A stretch of DNA of 64,000 nt, taken from the NCBI GenBank assembly GCA_024704765.1, contig JAKMXF010000222.1, positions 992,001-1,056,000 of the forward strand, read 5' to 3'. Each line of letters opens with the position of its first letter. Position 1 is the first letter of the stretch. The position numbers were made by a program, and so were the translations under genes. The notes beneath the pieces are model-generated. The model had not been told where the DNA came from. It ran no database searches and was given only the letters and a program-made list of their open reading frames with translations. This document shows positions 12,961 through 25,055 of the stretch, piece by piece. The DNA is from Oopsacas minuta. Its lineage: Eukaryota; Porifera; Hexactinellida; Lyssacinosida; Leucopsacidae.

Positions 12961-13904
12961 GTTGAAATGATATGTCACATTCCTATACAACATATCCGAA
13001 TTACAATATTATGCTTCATACAAGATTGGGATACCATTCTTCAGTAACTAATGCGTTGCCTAGTTACTAGTATTCATTATTTAGACAAGGTACTATTATG
13101 AATATCCTATATGGTCATGAATTATCAAAAATCAAATAAATTTGAATGTTTTTGGAATTTAAATATGGTTTCATAATTTTCAAATGTAACTCATTCTCAA
13201 TATCTATAATGCCAAAAAACTTGCCTTTAGTTAAAACCTCAGTAGCGAAAAATTCAGCGCGACAAAAGGGAAAATTGTGGAAGTTATAGCCTGCTGGAAA
13301 TATTTACCCAAAATTCTCGCAATTATATATAGTAGCTGTTTGCTAATTCGCCGATACATCCCTCAGTGGCTAATATTTTCAAATATCATCAAATCAACTT
13401 TACTATCGGATTCGTACTTAAATTTTCCAGCAATTTGATGGGTCACTTGGCCATAATTGGAGATATGTTTCCCCCATAGCAACGCATGAATGTAACAACA
13501 TTCCATTCTCAAATGTTGTCCCAAGCCCATCGTGTACTCGTTCGACATAACTAGCGGAACTGAGTTCAGTTATACACATAGCCACAAACTAAATTATCTT
13601 GAAAAACTGTTTTTCTATAACGATATCTCCGGTCCCTCAATTATTTGATTTTTCTTACATATTTAATAAGATACACGATGTTATCGTCTGTTTTATTACT
13701 AATATATAGTTATAAATTAATCTAATTAAAGATTTCGGTAACCGGCAAAATAATCATACTAAATGTTGAGAAGAGTTGTTAATTTGAACATTATATCGCC
13801 TAGATTTTATGACTATATTCAAAAGAATATTGCGGAGCCATCAATAATACTATATATGTTCATTTTCAAAATTAATATATGATTATCAGAGATATATGAA
13901 AATG
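12961..13904. other. Stretch without recognised features
   Basis: AT-rich, only short chance ORFs. Nothing supported. Confidence 0.4.
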
Positions 13905-14245
13905 TATTATTAGGGTATGGGAAGTCGGGTATACACTATATATGTTTCAGTTGATATGCGCGTAAGATTGAAGGATGTCAAGTTATGGATGAATATTGGC
14001 CCAAACATGCGACCCATGGTCACTACAACAACTCTGAAACACGCTAACTTAATAATAACAAATTTTTGATATTTGGTGGGAAAGCATAGTTAAATCTCAT
14101 AATATAAATTTTGAAAAGATAACTTTACTAATAAACTCATTACTGCATATCACATTGGAGCATTTCTATGACAAAATTGGCACAAAGCAAGCAGATGACG
14201 TCATTTCGGCCCGGAAATACTTTGTAGATATAGAATTTGTGTACT
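13905..14245 (+). repeat. Dispersed repeat family H, copy 1
   Basis: About 340 bp starting GGGTATGGGAAGTCGGGTAT, with GTGAATATTGGC-like and CATGGTCAC landmarks, ending GATGACGTCATTTCGG then CTTTGTAGATATAGA. Related copies: about 54940-55115 (5' part only), 56700-57035 (reverse) and about 59800-62358 (split by the MULE). This copy supplies the empty-site sequence for that insertion. Non-coding. Confidence 0.68.
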
Positions 14246-14879
14246 GTCAAATATTAATAATACATTTATTCGGGAAAAAATAAAACCATTAGAATTTCAT
14301 CACGACAAGTAGAATTTGCTATGCAAATATTGAGGTATATAATCAATCCATGGTTCACATTTCTCAATGACCAACGATTGCTTTAATGTATAGAATGTTA
14401 TGAATAAATCTATCCATGCGTACCATATATATATATATAAAGCCTACATTAGCTGAACCAGGGTTACATAAGCCGATGGAACAAATTTTAAGTGATTTCT
14501 GTAATACAGAAAAATTGCATTTTTGCTCGAATGTATTGTATAGTTACAGAGCAACAAATTATCAATAATAATATGCTAAAGAATTTCAGGAATGTGTCAA
14601 AATTGTGTCTAGTAAGCATCTAAATTCTGAATTATGTCATTCTTTGATACTTATAGAAAGTAAATACAGCGTTAATCATTCGACAGATAATGTATGAAAT
14701 GATCAAAAAATAATTTTATGCAAAATATCAAAAATTTCTAATATAAAAGTAGGCTTGTTATTTAGTTAGAGTAGAGACCAAGGATGAGACATCTATACTA
14801 TTTATAACGCAATTAATTTATCTATCTTTAATGGTGTGTATATATATACGTATATAATTCTTTATATGTACGAATTGAA
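14246..14879. other. Stretch without recognised features
   Basis: AT-rich with a short TA-rich microsatellite at about 14427-14441. No gene seen. Confidence 0.4.
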
Positions 14880-15600
14880 TGAAGTAACTGGAAGAACTCC
14901 AGTGATGATTCTTGACATATTTTGTACTTGGCTCCGAGTTTTGGAAGAAAATTCACACATATGACGAAATTATGACGTCATTATCGCCTCTTTGGAGTAT
15001 GGAAAAATCACATTGTTAGCCACTGTAAAGCAAATATAAATGAATGGTTGATACTTGAATCAAAGGAACTACTCAATGTGACAAATGTCCTAAAGTCATG
15101 ATTTGGACAAATGCAAATTAATTGTGGGATTATTACGTCATCATGACAGGACAAAAAATCAAAATTACCGAATTTCGTTATTTTGAGAATTGGATATACT
15201 CTAGTCAGGGTTGGGGCCAATTACAATTGTTATTAATCAAATTCTAATTAATTGCGTTTTGGGCGTAATTGTAATTGATCTTTATATTACTGCATAACTG
15301 TAATTGGATTTTAATTGAAACATAATCTGTAATTGTATTTGTAATTGAATCACCTAATTGAAATATATTTTACAATTAGGCCTAACTTAGTACTTGTACC
15401 AATGTGTTCATTCTTTTTATAATTTCAAAATAATAATGATTGTAATTATAATAAGAGATCAATTTCCTCGTAATATGCCGAGTATCGAATCTCCCCGGTT
15501 GCGCAGCGGCCCAAAGTATCATGAACTTTGGCTGTTAAATACTTAAGCTAACCTGAGGCACTAAGCTGTTACGCAGCGACGACTAGTGTTTTATCAAATA
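14880..15600 (+). repeat. Dispersed repeat family I, copy interrupted by an AATTG-rich element
   Basis: The 5' landmarks (GGAAGAAAATTCACAC, TGACGTCATTATCGCC) lie at 14930-15190. The 3' landmarks (GTTGCGCAGCGGCCCAAAG, TTAAGCTAACCTGAG, GCAGCGACGACTAG) resume at about 15495-15595. The gap holds the insert described separately. Order and orientation match the copy at 5850-6410. Confidence 0.6.
15205..15470. mobile_element. Putative hAT-type MITE rich in TAATTG
   Basis: It begins CAGGGTTGGGGCCAATTACA, a hAT-like end, and continues with many TAATTG/CAATTA words. It interrupts a family I repeat that continues on the far side. The right end and a target duplication were not identified. Confidence 0.4.
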
Positions 15601-16587
15601 TAAAAGTAAGAAGTTTGTGCTTAAGTTCTTGGTGAATCCGGGGCAGTTCACAACTATGAAATTCCATTATATAAATGGGCGTAGGCCCCAGAAACATTGG
15701 TGAGACCATGGCCATACCAATAATTCTACCCTCTCAATAACATTAATAGAAAAATTTTTGTATGGTCGAATGAATCCAGTCATCATGGCTTCGAGGCCCT
15801 ACCAAAACCACGTCCCGAGTCAAAGCACCTGATATAATAGTGCTAATCTACAATATAATTTCTAAATATCTATGTAAATAAAACTGAATATTACCTGCAT
15901 TATGTTTTCTCAGAAATTATGCGTAAATGTTGGCGAACTAATGGTTCAATACTACAATCATTTCAGATCGCGTATGATTTCCTTGCGGAGGGGAGATATT
16001 CCACATTTCCCCCTAAATCCTCGAAAGGGGTGCCAGTTAATTTACTACCCGGCTAGGGTTATGTGAAATTGAGAAATATCAATTTGGTTTGAGTAACAAA
16101 TTATAGTTTTTAGTAAGATTTATAAAACTGTTGAAATGTGTCTAGAAATATGTGAATTACAAAAACATGAAGAAGAGAAAAAGGGGGTGCGCGCGCACCG
16201 TCATTCACTTACCTGGCTACATCCTTATTAATTTAGGATATAATTCATCCAGTTCCATTCACTCACACTTCCAACATAAAATTTCAATACCTATAACACT
16301 GCGATTATTAATGTATTTTAAAGAAATATATAATATATAACCTCCATCGAATTACACACATTTCGTTATAATCTGAAAAGTGGAAGCAAATCAAACTAGT
16401 GACTGAAGCAACCCTAGTCGAATAGTCTGCCAAAATTACACTCGCAATTATTTCGAGTTTGAGATTATGTCCTATAAATCGAATGAACGTGAAGTTCATT
16501 ATAAAATATTATGTTTGTATTTGAAAATACAAATAAATTATGAAAACAAAATTGAATAATTTGGCACGAACACCTTACGGGACTTAC
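15601..16587. other. Stretch without recognised features
   Basis: No supported gene. A GC-richer patch at about 15980-16060 has no identifiable content. Confidence 0.35.
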
Positions 16588-16868
16588 ATCACTGAGCGGG
16601 TTATCTAAAGTATTGAGAGTAAAATCCGTTATTTGGGGGCATTCTAAGAAACCAACCAGAGGAGAAGATTCCTGGGGGATAGAAAGAGACTGTCGTGACA
16701 GTGGGATTGTTGAAAAGGATTTTTTATTACATCTTAGACTAGCTTGTCCTGAAACTATACCGGGCACTGTGTCAGTATCAGAGAATAAAATTGATTTAGG
16801 AGAAGGCAGATCTTGAAGAGAAAATTGTTTTTTGCTTCTTAACATTACAGATGACATAAAATACGTAC
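16588..16868 (-). CDS. Candidate protein-coding exon, function unknown
   Basis: Minus-strand ORF bounded by consensus splice sites: TTTGCATAG acceptor just above 16868 and GTAAGT donor at 16587-16582. The open frame includes MSSVMLRSKKQFSLQDLPSP and continues through a Ser/Pro-rich, low-complexity stretch (RQSLSIPQESSPLVGFLECP) to NPLSDV. The region is GC-richer than its surroundings and does not resemble any transposase I know. It may be an exon of a host gene whose other exons lie in unrecognised DNA nearby, or a chance ORF. I do not recognise the protein. Confidence 0.3.
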
Positions 16869-17666
16869 CTATGCAAAGATAAATATATTATAATGTTTAA
16901 AACTACAAGGACAAATTAAGTATTCATATGCGCCGAAAGACTAGGGGCGCGAGTGGTCAGCATGCAATGGGCAGATCAGGCGATATGTATACACTACCTA
17001 TATAGATGCTTTATACATGTTGGTATATCCAGAATTAACGCAGAAACTAGAAGAAACTGAGTTTCCGCATATAGGTGAATTTCTAACCGACTTGGACAAT
17101 TTCAAATCCTGGAAGAAGAATTACACCAATATTAGTAAATTATGACGAAAATTGTCGAAAAGGTAACCTTTGGGAATTATTTTTGTCAAGCCAAAGCATT
17201 CTTTATATTAGGCCTACCATCAGATGGACCAGGGATATGGTAGTGTGCGGTAAATATAATACTAGCACATATGATGGTTTCATTTCGCACAAATAGTACT
17301 TGTATACCAAAATAAAGGTTTTACAGGGTTGCCAGACTTCGGGTTTGGAGCGTTTTGTTCGAAATCAGGGTTTAGGACGAATTTGTCCGGTTTAATAATT
17401 ATAATAATAAAAATAATTTGCACAGAAATAAGTACAATTACAACTATAACTGCCATAAAGGCTTAGTGACCTCAGAACTACAGTTAAAAACAAACAGTTC
17501 CGTACATAAGAGATATATATACTACTTGAAAAAGTAAATATATAAATTCCTAAGTTTGGATTAAACATCTAACTAAGAAAAGCTGACTGACAAATAAAAT
17601 GAACAAGACTAGAACTGAAAAAAAGGAGATATTTAAGGTAAGGGGACACAATACACGTCAACCTTT
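16869..17666. other. Stretch with repeat fragments only
   Basis: A 5' fragment of repeat family I at about 17030-17175 and a hAT-like terminus (CAGGGTTGCCAGACTTCGGG) at about 17326 whose partner end I could not find. No gene. Confidence 0.35.
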
Positions 17667-17885
17667 TCACAATAACACTGTTAAATTGCGCTTGTCATTC
17701 CGAAACAAATCAAGCTTCCCTTTGAATGTAGACAACGATGCAGCTGAGACAACACTATCAGGAAGTTCATTCCATAGCTTTACGACTTTCTCAGTAAAAA
17801 AATTTTCCCTGATTTCAACACAGGTGGGTGGTCAACAGGAAGTTAGAAATACAAGGTGTGACATCGACATCTATTTAGTCTATGC
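17667..17885 (-). pseudogene. 3' fragment of a non-LTR retrotransposon (reverse transcriptase C-terminus)
   Basis: The minus strand reads FFTEKVVKLWNELPDSVVSA, then SLSTFKGKLDLFRNDKRN and a TGA stop at 17669-17667. FF.(E/D).VV..WN.LP..VV.A.SL..FK..LD is the conserved extreme C-terminus of Jockey/CR1-type LINE polyproteins. An upstream stop (HLC*NQGKF) shows decay. Heavy 5' truncation is normal for LINE insertions. No poly(A) tail is obvious. Confidence 0.6.
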
Positions 17886-18057
17886 ATGACTAGAGGGTAC
17901 TTAAAACTAATACTGGATACTCCATTAAAATCATGTAGAACGTTAATTTGATCAAGATATATTATTCATAAGTCTAGTAATTAATATTTATTTAGGAAAT
18001 CTGCACAAATTCTTCACCTTAACGATACTCCCATGACAAAAATTCATGTACTGTTAA

Positions 18058-18186
18058 GTTAAGCCTGCCATACATGATGCAACAAGGCGCCATATACAGT
18101 AAACAATGTTGACTATATGAAGTAATTTCTTGCAACATTCTTCCATGCAACAGTTGCAGTGCGTACGTGTATGGTGAGCTTTACAC
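18058..18186. mobile_element. Short MITE with CACCATACA ends
   Basis: About 130 bp bounded by inverted ends TTAAGCCTGCCATACA (left) and TAAAGCTCACCATACA (right, reverse complement). A related end, TAAAGCCCACCATACACG, occurs at about 58306. There is no coding capacity; the superfamily is not determined. Confidence 0.4.
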
Positions 18187-18319
18187 AAATGATATTAACA
18201 TGAAATTGTCTTATTTGGTATGGGAGATTTTGTCTGGAATATTGTGTTTGTACGTTTATATTTTCAATAGTCAGTGCTCTTACTATACAATATTGTACCA
18301 GCCCTATTAATTGCTGCAG

Positions 18320-18523
18320 GAGAGTCAGATTTCACCAGAAACAACTTTTGTTAAATGTACAAATCTCGGATCGAAAAATTGTTCGATTGGATTGGATTTG
18401 ATTGGAAACCCTGAAATTAATCCTCATCTCGGAATTGCGAAACTAGAATTCAATATAGGATTCCATAAATCTCTTGGAAAACGTACAGGAAAATTTGAAA
18501 TACCAAGGAAATATACGACATAG
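18320..18523 (+). CDS. Candidate terminal exon, function unknown
   Basis: Open frame from a TTGCTGCAG acceptor at 18311-18319 to a TAG at 18521. It reads ESQISPETTFVKCTNLGSKN, then CSIGLDLIGNPEINPHLGIA and a basic end (GKRTGKFEIPRKYTT). The alternation of hydrophobic and polar residues resembles a beta-rich domain. No homologue comes to mind and no upstream exon was found. It could be a chance ORF. Confidence 0.25.
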   Translation, partial: ESQISPETTFVKCTNLGSKNCSIGLDLIGNPEINPHLGIAKLEFNIGFHKSLGKRTGKFEIPRKYTT

Positions 18524-19846
18524 TTATGCTTGTATGCAATTGTTATCAATCTGTGATTTATGTAGGGTTACAATGCATGTATGTATTATCAGTTGATTCA
18601 GCTTCGGAATTTGCAGGTAGGTATTCATTATTGGTATTAATTCAAGACATAAAGGAATGTGTTATGTGTCTAGTCTAAGTGGTTTCAGATTTAATCACAC
18701 TTATTGTACTTTTAAGATTCAAGCATGTCATTTGCTTAATTATATGAAGGTATATAAGTCAATAAATAGTAATTTCTTAGTATTGTAGAAGATATTTCAT
18801 TCACACAGTTCGCTACATAGTACGAACTTATATATTTCAATGGCTCACTTCAACCCTATTATGATTCCTACAGTTCTACCCAGCATTGGTGTAATGACAC
18901 TGAAAGTATTTTATCGGCCAATTGTTGTTGATACTGACACTAATAATACTTAGTTTCAAGATAACGGCTTGTTGTCAAGAGAATGTTCTGCAAGTGTTGC
19001 TTAGTGATAGTGCCAGGAAAATTTTTGGTGTGGCAGAAGGCCGAATTTGGAGGTCCTGAGAGGAAATGTCAAAGGTTGTATCTCTTAGACTAGGTTCCTT
19101 CTTCGAAGCCACTAATTTGCCACTAATTGATGTTGGAATGTATAAATCTTTGGGCAAAGGATGGCCCCCTCCTGAGATTTTATAATGAATTCAGAGTTTT
19201 TCATTATCCAATCTGATTAGATTGATGTCACAACTGGAGTTATTTTATTTTATTTTTGTAACTATTAAATCTGCTATGATTAATTTATAACCAGAATATT
19301 TATATATATTTTGAATGATTATCATTCTAAGATAAATTAACTTATTTGTTCCTCCATATGTGGTAGAAATAGCTGTAGTTCTCTATTTCAGCGCGTAACA
19401 TTCAAAAATTTTCTAGGGTGGAAGCCCCAGACATCCCTTAGCGATGCCTCACTACCCTCGCAAATTGGCCCCCTCCCCCCTGAGATTATATCCTGTATCC
19501 GCCCCTGACCTCACATGTATAGTAATAATATGCTACTAACAACAAAGCTTGTTAAAGCTAACGGCGATAGTACATACCTAACTATCTTAGCAACGATTTA
19601 TACTTTGTATATACTGTATGACGTATGTAGTTAATCATCAATTTGATTTGTTTCTTATATTAGAACTGTCTATGCAATTATTATAAGTATCATTGTTTCT
19701 AACAATTTATTTGGCTGTCTAACTTTGATGGCCTGGAGGGAAATATTTTAGTTCTAATATAGTGTTTGGAGTGCTGCATCGACCAGGTGACAAAAGAGGA
19801 CGATAATTTATTGTTAATCGCTTATAATGGTTACATTTTGAAATTA
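18524..19846. other. Stretch with a lone hAT-like terminus
   Basis: No gene. At 19485-19507 the reverse strand reads CAGGGGCGGATACAGGATA, a hAT-type end, with a G/C-rich run next to it. A similar GGCCCCCTCCTGAGAT word occurs at about 19163. These may mark the edge of a degraded hAT. Confidence 0.35.
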
Positions 19847-21156
19847 CAGGGTGCGGCAAAAGTTCTGTCCCAAACCTAATTTGAAATATCTCATAAACCC
19901 ATTAACAGATCTAGCTAATTCTTTGCTAGATCATTTATTACTTATGTTGAATTTAAAATAAGATATCAATGTTCAATATAGTCACCTTTCTTACTTACCA
20001 CAGCTTGGAGTCTAGTCCTAAATTGGTATACGGCGCGCCGGAAGTGATCCTGAGGTATTTTCAGCCATTCTTGCTGCAAGCAAGCCTTGAGAGAGCTAAT
20101 ATTTGTGTGAGAACTTGCGCATACCTACTGCTCCAAGATGGACCAAACAGAATAGTCCATAGGATTTAAGTCCGGACTGGAGGGTGGCCATTGCTCTTTA
20201 GAAATGAAGTATATTTTTTGATCTCGGAACCACTGTTGGGTAGCGTTAGCTGCATGAGCTGGAGCTCCATCCTGCTAGAAGGTCCAACTCGTATTTCCAA
20301 AGTTCTTACAACCGAAACCCTCACTTCAGCATCCAGAATGAGTTCACGATAGGTTTTCGAATTGATTTTCATACCAGACGGAACAAAAATAAGATTAGTC
20401 CGGGAGTTTGCGGAGATTCCCCCCCATACCATGACCGAAGCTGGCTTTTGCCTTCTCGGTATGAATCGAAGTTGTTCTGGGATGTCTTGGACGCTGCTTG
20501 AGATGATACGATCATTCTGAGTGTTGGAAACCTCTTGAATCGTGAACAATTTCTCATCGGAGAACAATATTTTGTTCACGACTGATTGGCCGGCACGCGA
20601 TAACAGACATCGACTTCTTTGCAGCCGCTTTTCTCTAATGGCCTTTGTAACCATGTGAACTTTCCTGCGCTTGAGAGACTTTAACCCTAGGTCATCGTGC
20701 ACTACGTGTCCAATAGATCTAGAGCTTATTCCAAATTCACGAGACATTTTCCGCATGGAACGCCGGGGATTTCGGATGATTCTTTTCTTTATCTTCGCCT
20801 TTAGTTCTCGTGTCCTTACATTACGCGGACGGCCACTCCGAGCTCTGTCTTTCAAGCTTCCAGTCTCCTTGTATCTCTGGATAGTACGATATATCAACTT
20901 TCTACCCACGTTCTTGCTCTGAAGAATTTTCAAAATCTCGCCTGGGGACTTCTCTGCACGAAATAATTCTAAAATTTGTGACCTTTTGGCTTCCATGTCT
21001 CTAATTAGAAATATTTGTTAGTAATAGAGAGAATGCTTTAGTATTTCAGTAAACATACATCAATATAGATTATGGGCCTATAAGGTTTCAATTATTCCAC
21101 TATAGCTATGTATAATTGATTGTCAAACTATGAGACAGAACTTTTGCCGCACCCTG
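19847..21156 (-). mobile_element. Mariner-like element with DD37D transposase
   Basis: 1,310 bp with terminal inverted repeats CAGGGTGCGGCAAAAGTTCT on both sides, flanked by TA dinucleotides at 19845-19846 and 21157-21158 (the Tc1/mariner target duplication). The interior carries a single transposase gene on the minus strand. The ends are almost perfectly matched, so the insertion is fairly young. Confidence 0.92.
19966..20996 (-). pseudogene. DD37D (maT-like) mariner transposase, frameshifted
   Basis: The ATG at 20996 starts MEAKRSQILELFRAEKSPGE, followed by helix-turn-helix DNA-binding regions, the GRP linker (RARSGRPRNVRTRELK) and a second HTH (RSMRKMSREFGISSRSIGHV). The first catalytic Asp is in ILFSDEKLFTIQ. 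After a frameshift near 20276 the second Asp is in QDGAPAHAANATQQWF and the third in SSPDLNPMDYSVW. I count 37 residues between the last two Asp, which defines the DD37D group. An in-frame TAG follows (SILEQ*VCASS). The stop is at 19968-19966. It is inactive by one frameshift and at least one or two stops. Confidence 0.9.
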
Positions 21157-21519
21157 TATACACCAATTTTCAGATGTGCACCAGGGCGCACTAATATATT
21201 TTCAAGTATATCAATGCTTGAACCGGACAAAAAATCGGAAAAATCAAATTTTAGAATTATTTTGAAATTCCAGTAAATTCTATATTTTCTTGTCCTTATG
21301 TAAATTTAGATGATACACGAAATAATTTTAATCTTTTTATGTCTAATAATAGCTTCTAGTGAAGTAATGGCCTCTGTTGTGACCAACAATGAGGTATATA
21401 TTATCTATATTTCAAAGGGAAAAAGTCGTAAAGCAAATGTTTAGTTTCTTATTGATAGTGAGAATATTTCTCATGAAGAACATGATAATATTCTATATAT
21501 ATTCTTTGAGAGAGGTGTA
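21157..21519. other. Stretch without recognised features
   Basis: AT-rich spacer between the mariner and a RAG1/Transib-like relict. Nothing supported. Confidence 0.4.
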
Positions 21520-22130
21520 GTTTCAGTGTGGGTATTCCTTCAACTCATGACGGTAGGTAAACTACTGGGCACATTGCACTTGATTGCTTTTTGGATAAGC
21601 GAGACTTTTATATAGGCGACTTCTTCGATTAATCCATCTGATAAGCCCTTTTGAGTGAAGATCCAGACAAATCTATACGTGGTATTACGACTTGTGAACA
21701 GCGGTAACTTAATCAATTGTAGCAAAATGGAAGAATTATTTAAAGAGACGTATGAATACATCTTAGTTCAGTTTCCATGGGTGAACATCACCCCCTGTTT
21801 ACACAAGCTAATTTCACATTCTTTCAAGATAATTGGAGACTATGATAAGGGTAGAGGATTGCAGAATCTATCAGAAGAATGTTCTGAAGCTGGTAATAAG
21901 TTGGTGAGGCGGTATCGGGAAAATCTTGTCAGAAATCATCATTCTCTGAAAATGTACGAGTTATTCTAGTTCGCCCTTTGCGTTGTAGTGATCCCCTATT
22001 AGTGCAGAATCATTTTACATCTACAAAGACGAGGAATTCTGGTGCAAAAGATCGAAATAGCCCCCAAGATATCGTATATAATAGCATAGTACTGAAGAAT
22101 GATAATGAATTAAAGAAAATTAGAAATTAA
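21520..22130 (+). pseudogene. RAG1/Transib-like transposase relict (fragment F, C-terminal part)
   Basis: Plus-strand remains co-linear with the C-terminal part of copies A and B: VGIPSTHDGR and TTGHIALDCFLDKRDF (compare IDTPSVQGGT, TTTGNVVRRCFTRSDD in copy A). Next come ETYEYILVQFPWVNITPCLH, KLISHSFKIIGDYDKG and LSEECSEAGNKLVRRYRENL, carrying the H..L.H...II helix and the E-x-x-N-K catalytic-glutamate motif of RAG1 and Transib (the Glu is EAGNK here). A further frameshifted piece reads VRVILVRPLRCSDPLLVQNH. It is clearly diverged from copies A and B, so it is a separate older insertion. No ends were found. Confidence 0.75.
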
Positions 22131-22660
22131 GTTTAGATATTTAGTAACAGTTTTTCCACAAGGTATAATGCCTCAAATATGTAGTAGAGTGAAAAAATAC
22201 ATCCCTGTTTCATTATTGTATAATAGCTATGTACATATATGCTATAATCCATCTATTAGGAAACTTGACTTGATACCATAAATCAATATTAGAATAACAA
22301 ATAATATTATTGAACCATGAATGTTAAAAATAATAAAATCACCGAAATGACGTCATATTCCCAATAGTGGTAATGCTACGGAAAATTTAAATGAAATTTG
22401 TGAAATTTACGATGTCGATTTACTATACAGACCACATAAAACATGCCCAGGTGTAATAGTTACCCTAATACGCCATTATGGCGATTTTGGCATACTATGC
22501 GTGTGCTGGAATTGGGTATTTTGTAAACGCTCTGACATTCCACTAGGTACTGATGTTTTCTACAAAAATTCTTTTGAAAACATTTGCTCAGATATTAATA
22601 TGAACCCTTCCGCCAAGTATCAAAAGTAAACTTCAATTTCACGAACTTTTGGAATTGTTG
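22131..22660. other. Stretch without recognised features
   Basis: AT-rich. It ends in TGTTG, the target duplication of the next element. Confidence 0.4.
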
Positions 22661-22700
22661 CACAGTGGCACGAAATGGCTAAAACCTGGAAGTAGGTATT
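22661..22700 (-). repeat. Gene-3' terminal inverted repeat of copy A (RSS-like)
   Basis: CACAGTG heptamer, 10-bp spacer, then GCTAAAACC, which matches the nonamer ACAAAAACC at 7 of 9 positions by eye. The copy B end at 37825-37864 is the same apart from a few changes. Confidence 0.7.
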
Positions 22701-22947
22701 AGGGTACTGGACAACGTATTAAACTATAGTATTGACATATATGGAATTGTACCCAAGGAATGGATTGACGTAATTAGATTTTTTCTAGGTCTTTGGGTGT
22801 GAAAGTAATGACGTTAAGGTCACATTCAAAAATATTTTGATTTTTTTATCGATTTTAATTAAGCCAATTTGTGAGCTATAGGTTCAGAAATTGAATGTTT
22901 TATGTTTTGATATTATTAACACTATTTAATGTACATTGAACTACAAA

Positions 22948-25055
22948 CTATAACGAACATAGAATTAGAGAATTCACCAAAGTATCTTGACAGCTCTTTA
23001 GCTCAGAAAGATCTGGCTCCGAATCGTTTTGGGTAATATTCCTAAATGATGATAATATTGGATCACTTTGAGAGATAAGCCTGGCGAACACATCTTTAAC
23101 GTTGTCCTCAAAGCTAAATTTTCTTGAGAGTCTCTCACGGTATCGCCTGACCAATTTATTACAAGATTCAAGGCCTTCTTCAGACAAATCTTCTAAGCCA
23201 AACCCATCGTAATGATCTGCAATTATTTGTGGTGCATGGGCTAGAAGTTTATGTAAAGTAGGGGTTACATGTGCCCATGAAAAATTGGTTAAAATGGATT
23301 CGTAAGTCTCTCGGCATAAATTATCAAGGCCTTCAGTATCCACTTTCCTGTTGCTATTATACAATCTCTGGATAGCACTCAAATTATTAAAGATTGTAGT
23401 GACAACTTGATGTGTCTCTTGAGGAACAACCGTCAATACCCAATAGAGAAAATCTTCCACAGTATCATCGCTACGTGTGAAGCATCTCCGAACAACATTT
23501 CCGGTTGTGGTGGTTCCTCCTTGGACTGATGGTGTGTCAATTGATATACTAAGTTTTTCTTCAATAAGGCTAGTAATAAATTTCTTGACCCCAAGAATTA
23601 TTGGCGAAGTTGGTGACCATTTTTGGATAGCACCACACTGTAAATGGCAAATCAATAATAGGAACCAACTAATTGTTCTCAAATATGTATGTAGAAGGGA
23701 AGCTGACATGATATCTTTTTCTGAGATCGGTTTGTGTGTTAAATTGAATCTTTGATTTGTTGGCAAAGATAAAAATTCTTCCTCATCAACCTCATCAAAT
23801 ACATCACGTGCATCACGGATAGTTCTATTTATGGGAAAGACATTTTGAACTATGCTAATATCGTGTATCTGTTGGAACGTAGCAGTACACATTTGACAAT
23901 TAGCACCACCAGCACCGCTTCAGATTTTTCCATCTTTATATCGAAATGAAATCTTATGATCTTGACCTCTGCATTGCTATTGTGTAAACACAACCACTCT
24001 CTTCAATGGTTAAAGTTTCGTTATTTATTAATGAGTCCATCAAAAACTTGACACTCTCTTCATTTTCTGGAAGGGCTAAAAGGGTAACTGGTCCAGTGCA
24101 AAATGGCGAATTCGGATGATGAGGTTTCCATAGGATATGATCATTTGCATTTATGATTGCGTTAACCTTGAAACCAAATAAAATGATGGTTTTGGTCGAG
24201 AGGTCAGGGTTAGATATAGCTTGCTGGTAAACTCGATGACACCCAGATCCATCTAAGCCATCGGATACTCGAACTTTAAGCGGATATACGAGGGTATCAG
24301 GACTTAAGTTAGATACAATTCGTTCAACTATATGGCTGAGTAGTCTGATGTAAGAAATACCTACTCCACATGGAAATTCTCCATGAATTATACGCACCTC
24401 CTCCAGCAAATTAATTTGAGCCCGATGTTTAGCCACACTATTGTAGCCTGGTAACTTGAGGTCTTCAGATATTAATGTACGCCGAAGTTCTAAGTACTTA
24501 GTTTTACGGATCTCAAGCGAATCGAAAAGAAAGGCAGATTTATCAAGTGATAATTGTGGATAGATAGGAGATGAGTTTCCCTTCTCGAGTATCTCTTTAC
24601 AAACATTGCCACTATTCATGTCCTGCTCCCCATTGCAACAAAGTGGTAAGAGATACGTTGCAAGTCTTTGGAGATACATGCTCGTTTTCAGCGACTGACT
24701 CGATGTGAGACTAAAGAGAAGAGGGCCGATTTCTCAAACCTTTGGTCGTTAAGTCAGCGAGGGATTTCTTTTTTGAAAGATTAAAGTCTTCTTCAAAGTT
24801 AATGGTTAATGAAGAAGAGGCACTTAACCTAGGCTTCTTTGGCAGAGGACAGAAGCACATGGAATTCCAAGTATCAAGGTCCGAAAATTTATGAAAAGAG
24901 GCTCTATCTTTTTGAATATCATTGAACTTCAGACGAAAGAAATTTTGCTGATCTCGATCAAAACCATGAGTTGAAATAAATTGGTCTGCGATTGAACGGT
25001 GCTAAGTAATTTATGCTCACAATAAAACTGAAAAGCTTGAAGGTTGTTCACTTTC
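22948..25055 (-). pseudogene. RAG1/Transib-family DDE transposase (copy A), inactivated
   Basis: Related to the RAG1 catalytic core. Reading from the N-terminus: NNLQAFQFYCEHKLL, then after a frame change DQFISTHGFDRDQQNFFRLK, and a basic segment PLPKKPRL with a stop near 24720. The 241-codon frame 24679-23954 has the first catalytic Asp in VSDGLDGSGCHRVYQQ (codon 24262-24260). After a frameshift comes KISFRYKDGKI with the second Asp (codon 23934-23932, equivalent to RAG1 D708), an in-frame TGA at 23922-23920, then the zinc CxxC in GGANCQMC. The last 314-codon frame, 23892-22948, contains TPTLHKLLAHAPQIIADHYD and LSEEGLESCNKLVRRYRE with the catalytic Glu (codon 23169-23167, equivalent to E962), then ISQSDPILSSFRN. 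Known RAG1 biochemistry cuts at CACAGTG. Lesions: frameshifts and the TGA, shared with copy B. Confidence 0.88.

Noticed and set aside
23477-23755. Plus-strand ORF of 92 codons, repeated identically at 36484-36762
   Set aside because: It lies antisense to the RAG1/Transib-like transposase in both copies and is a by-product of it.
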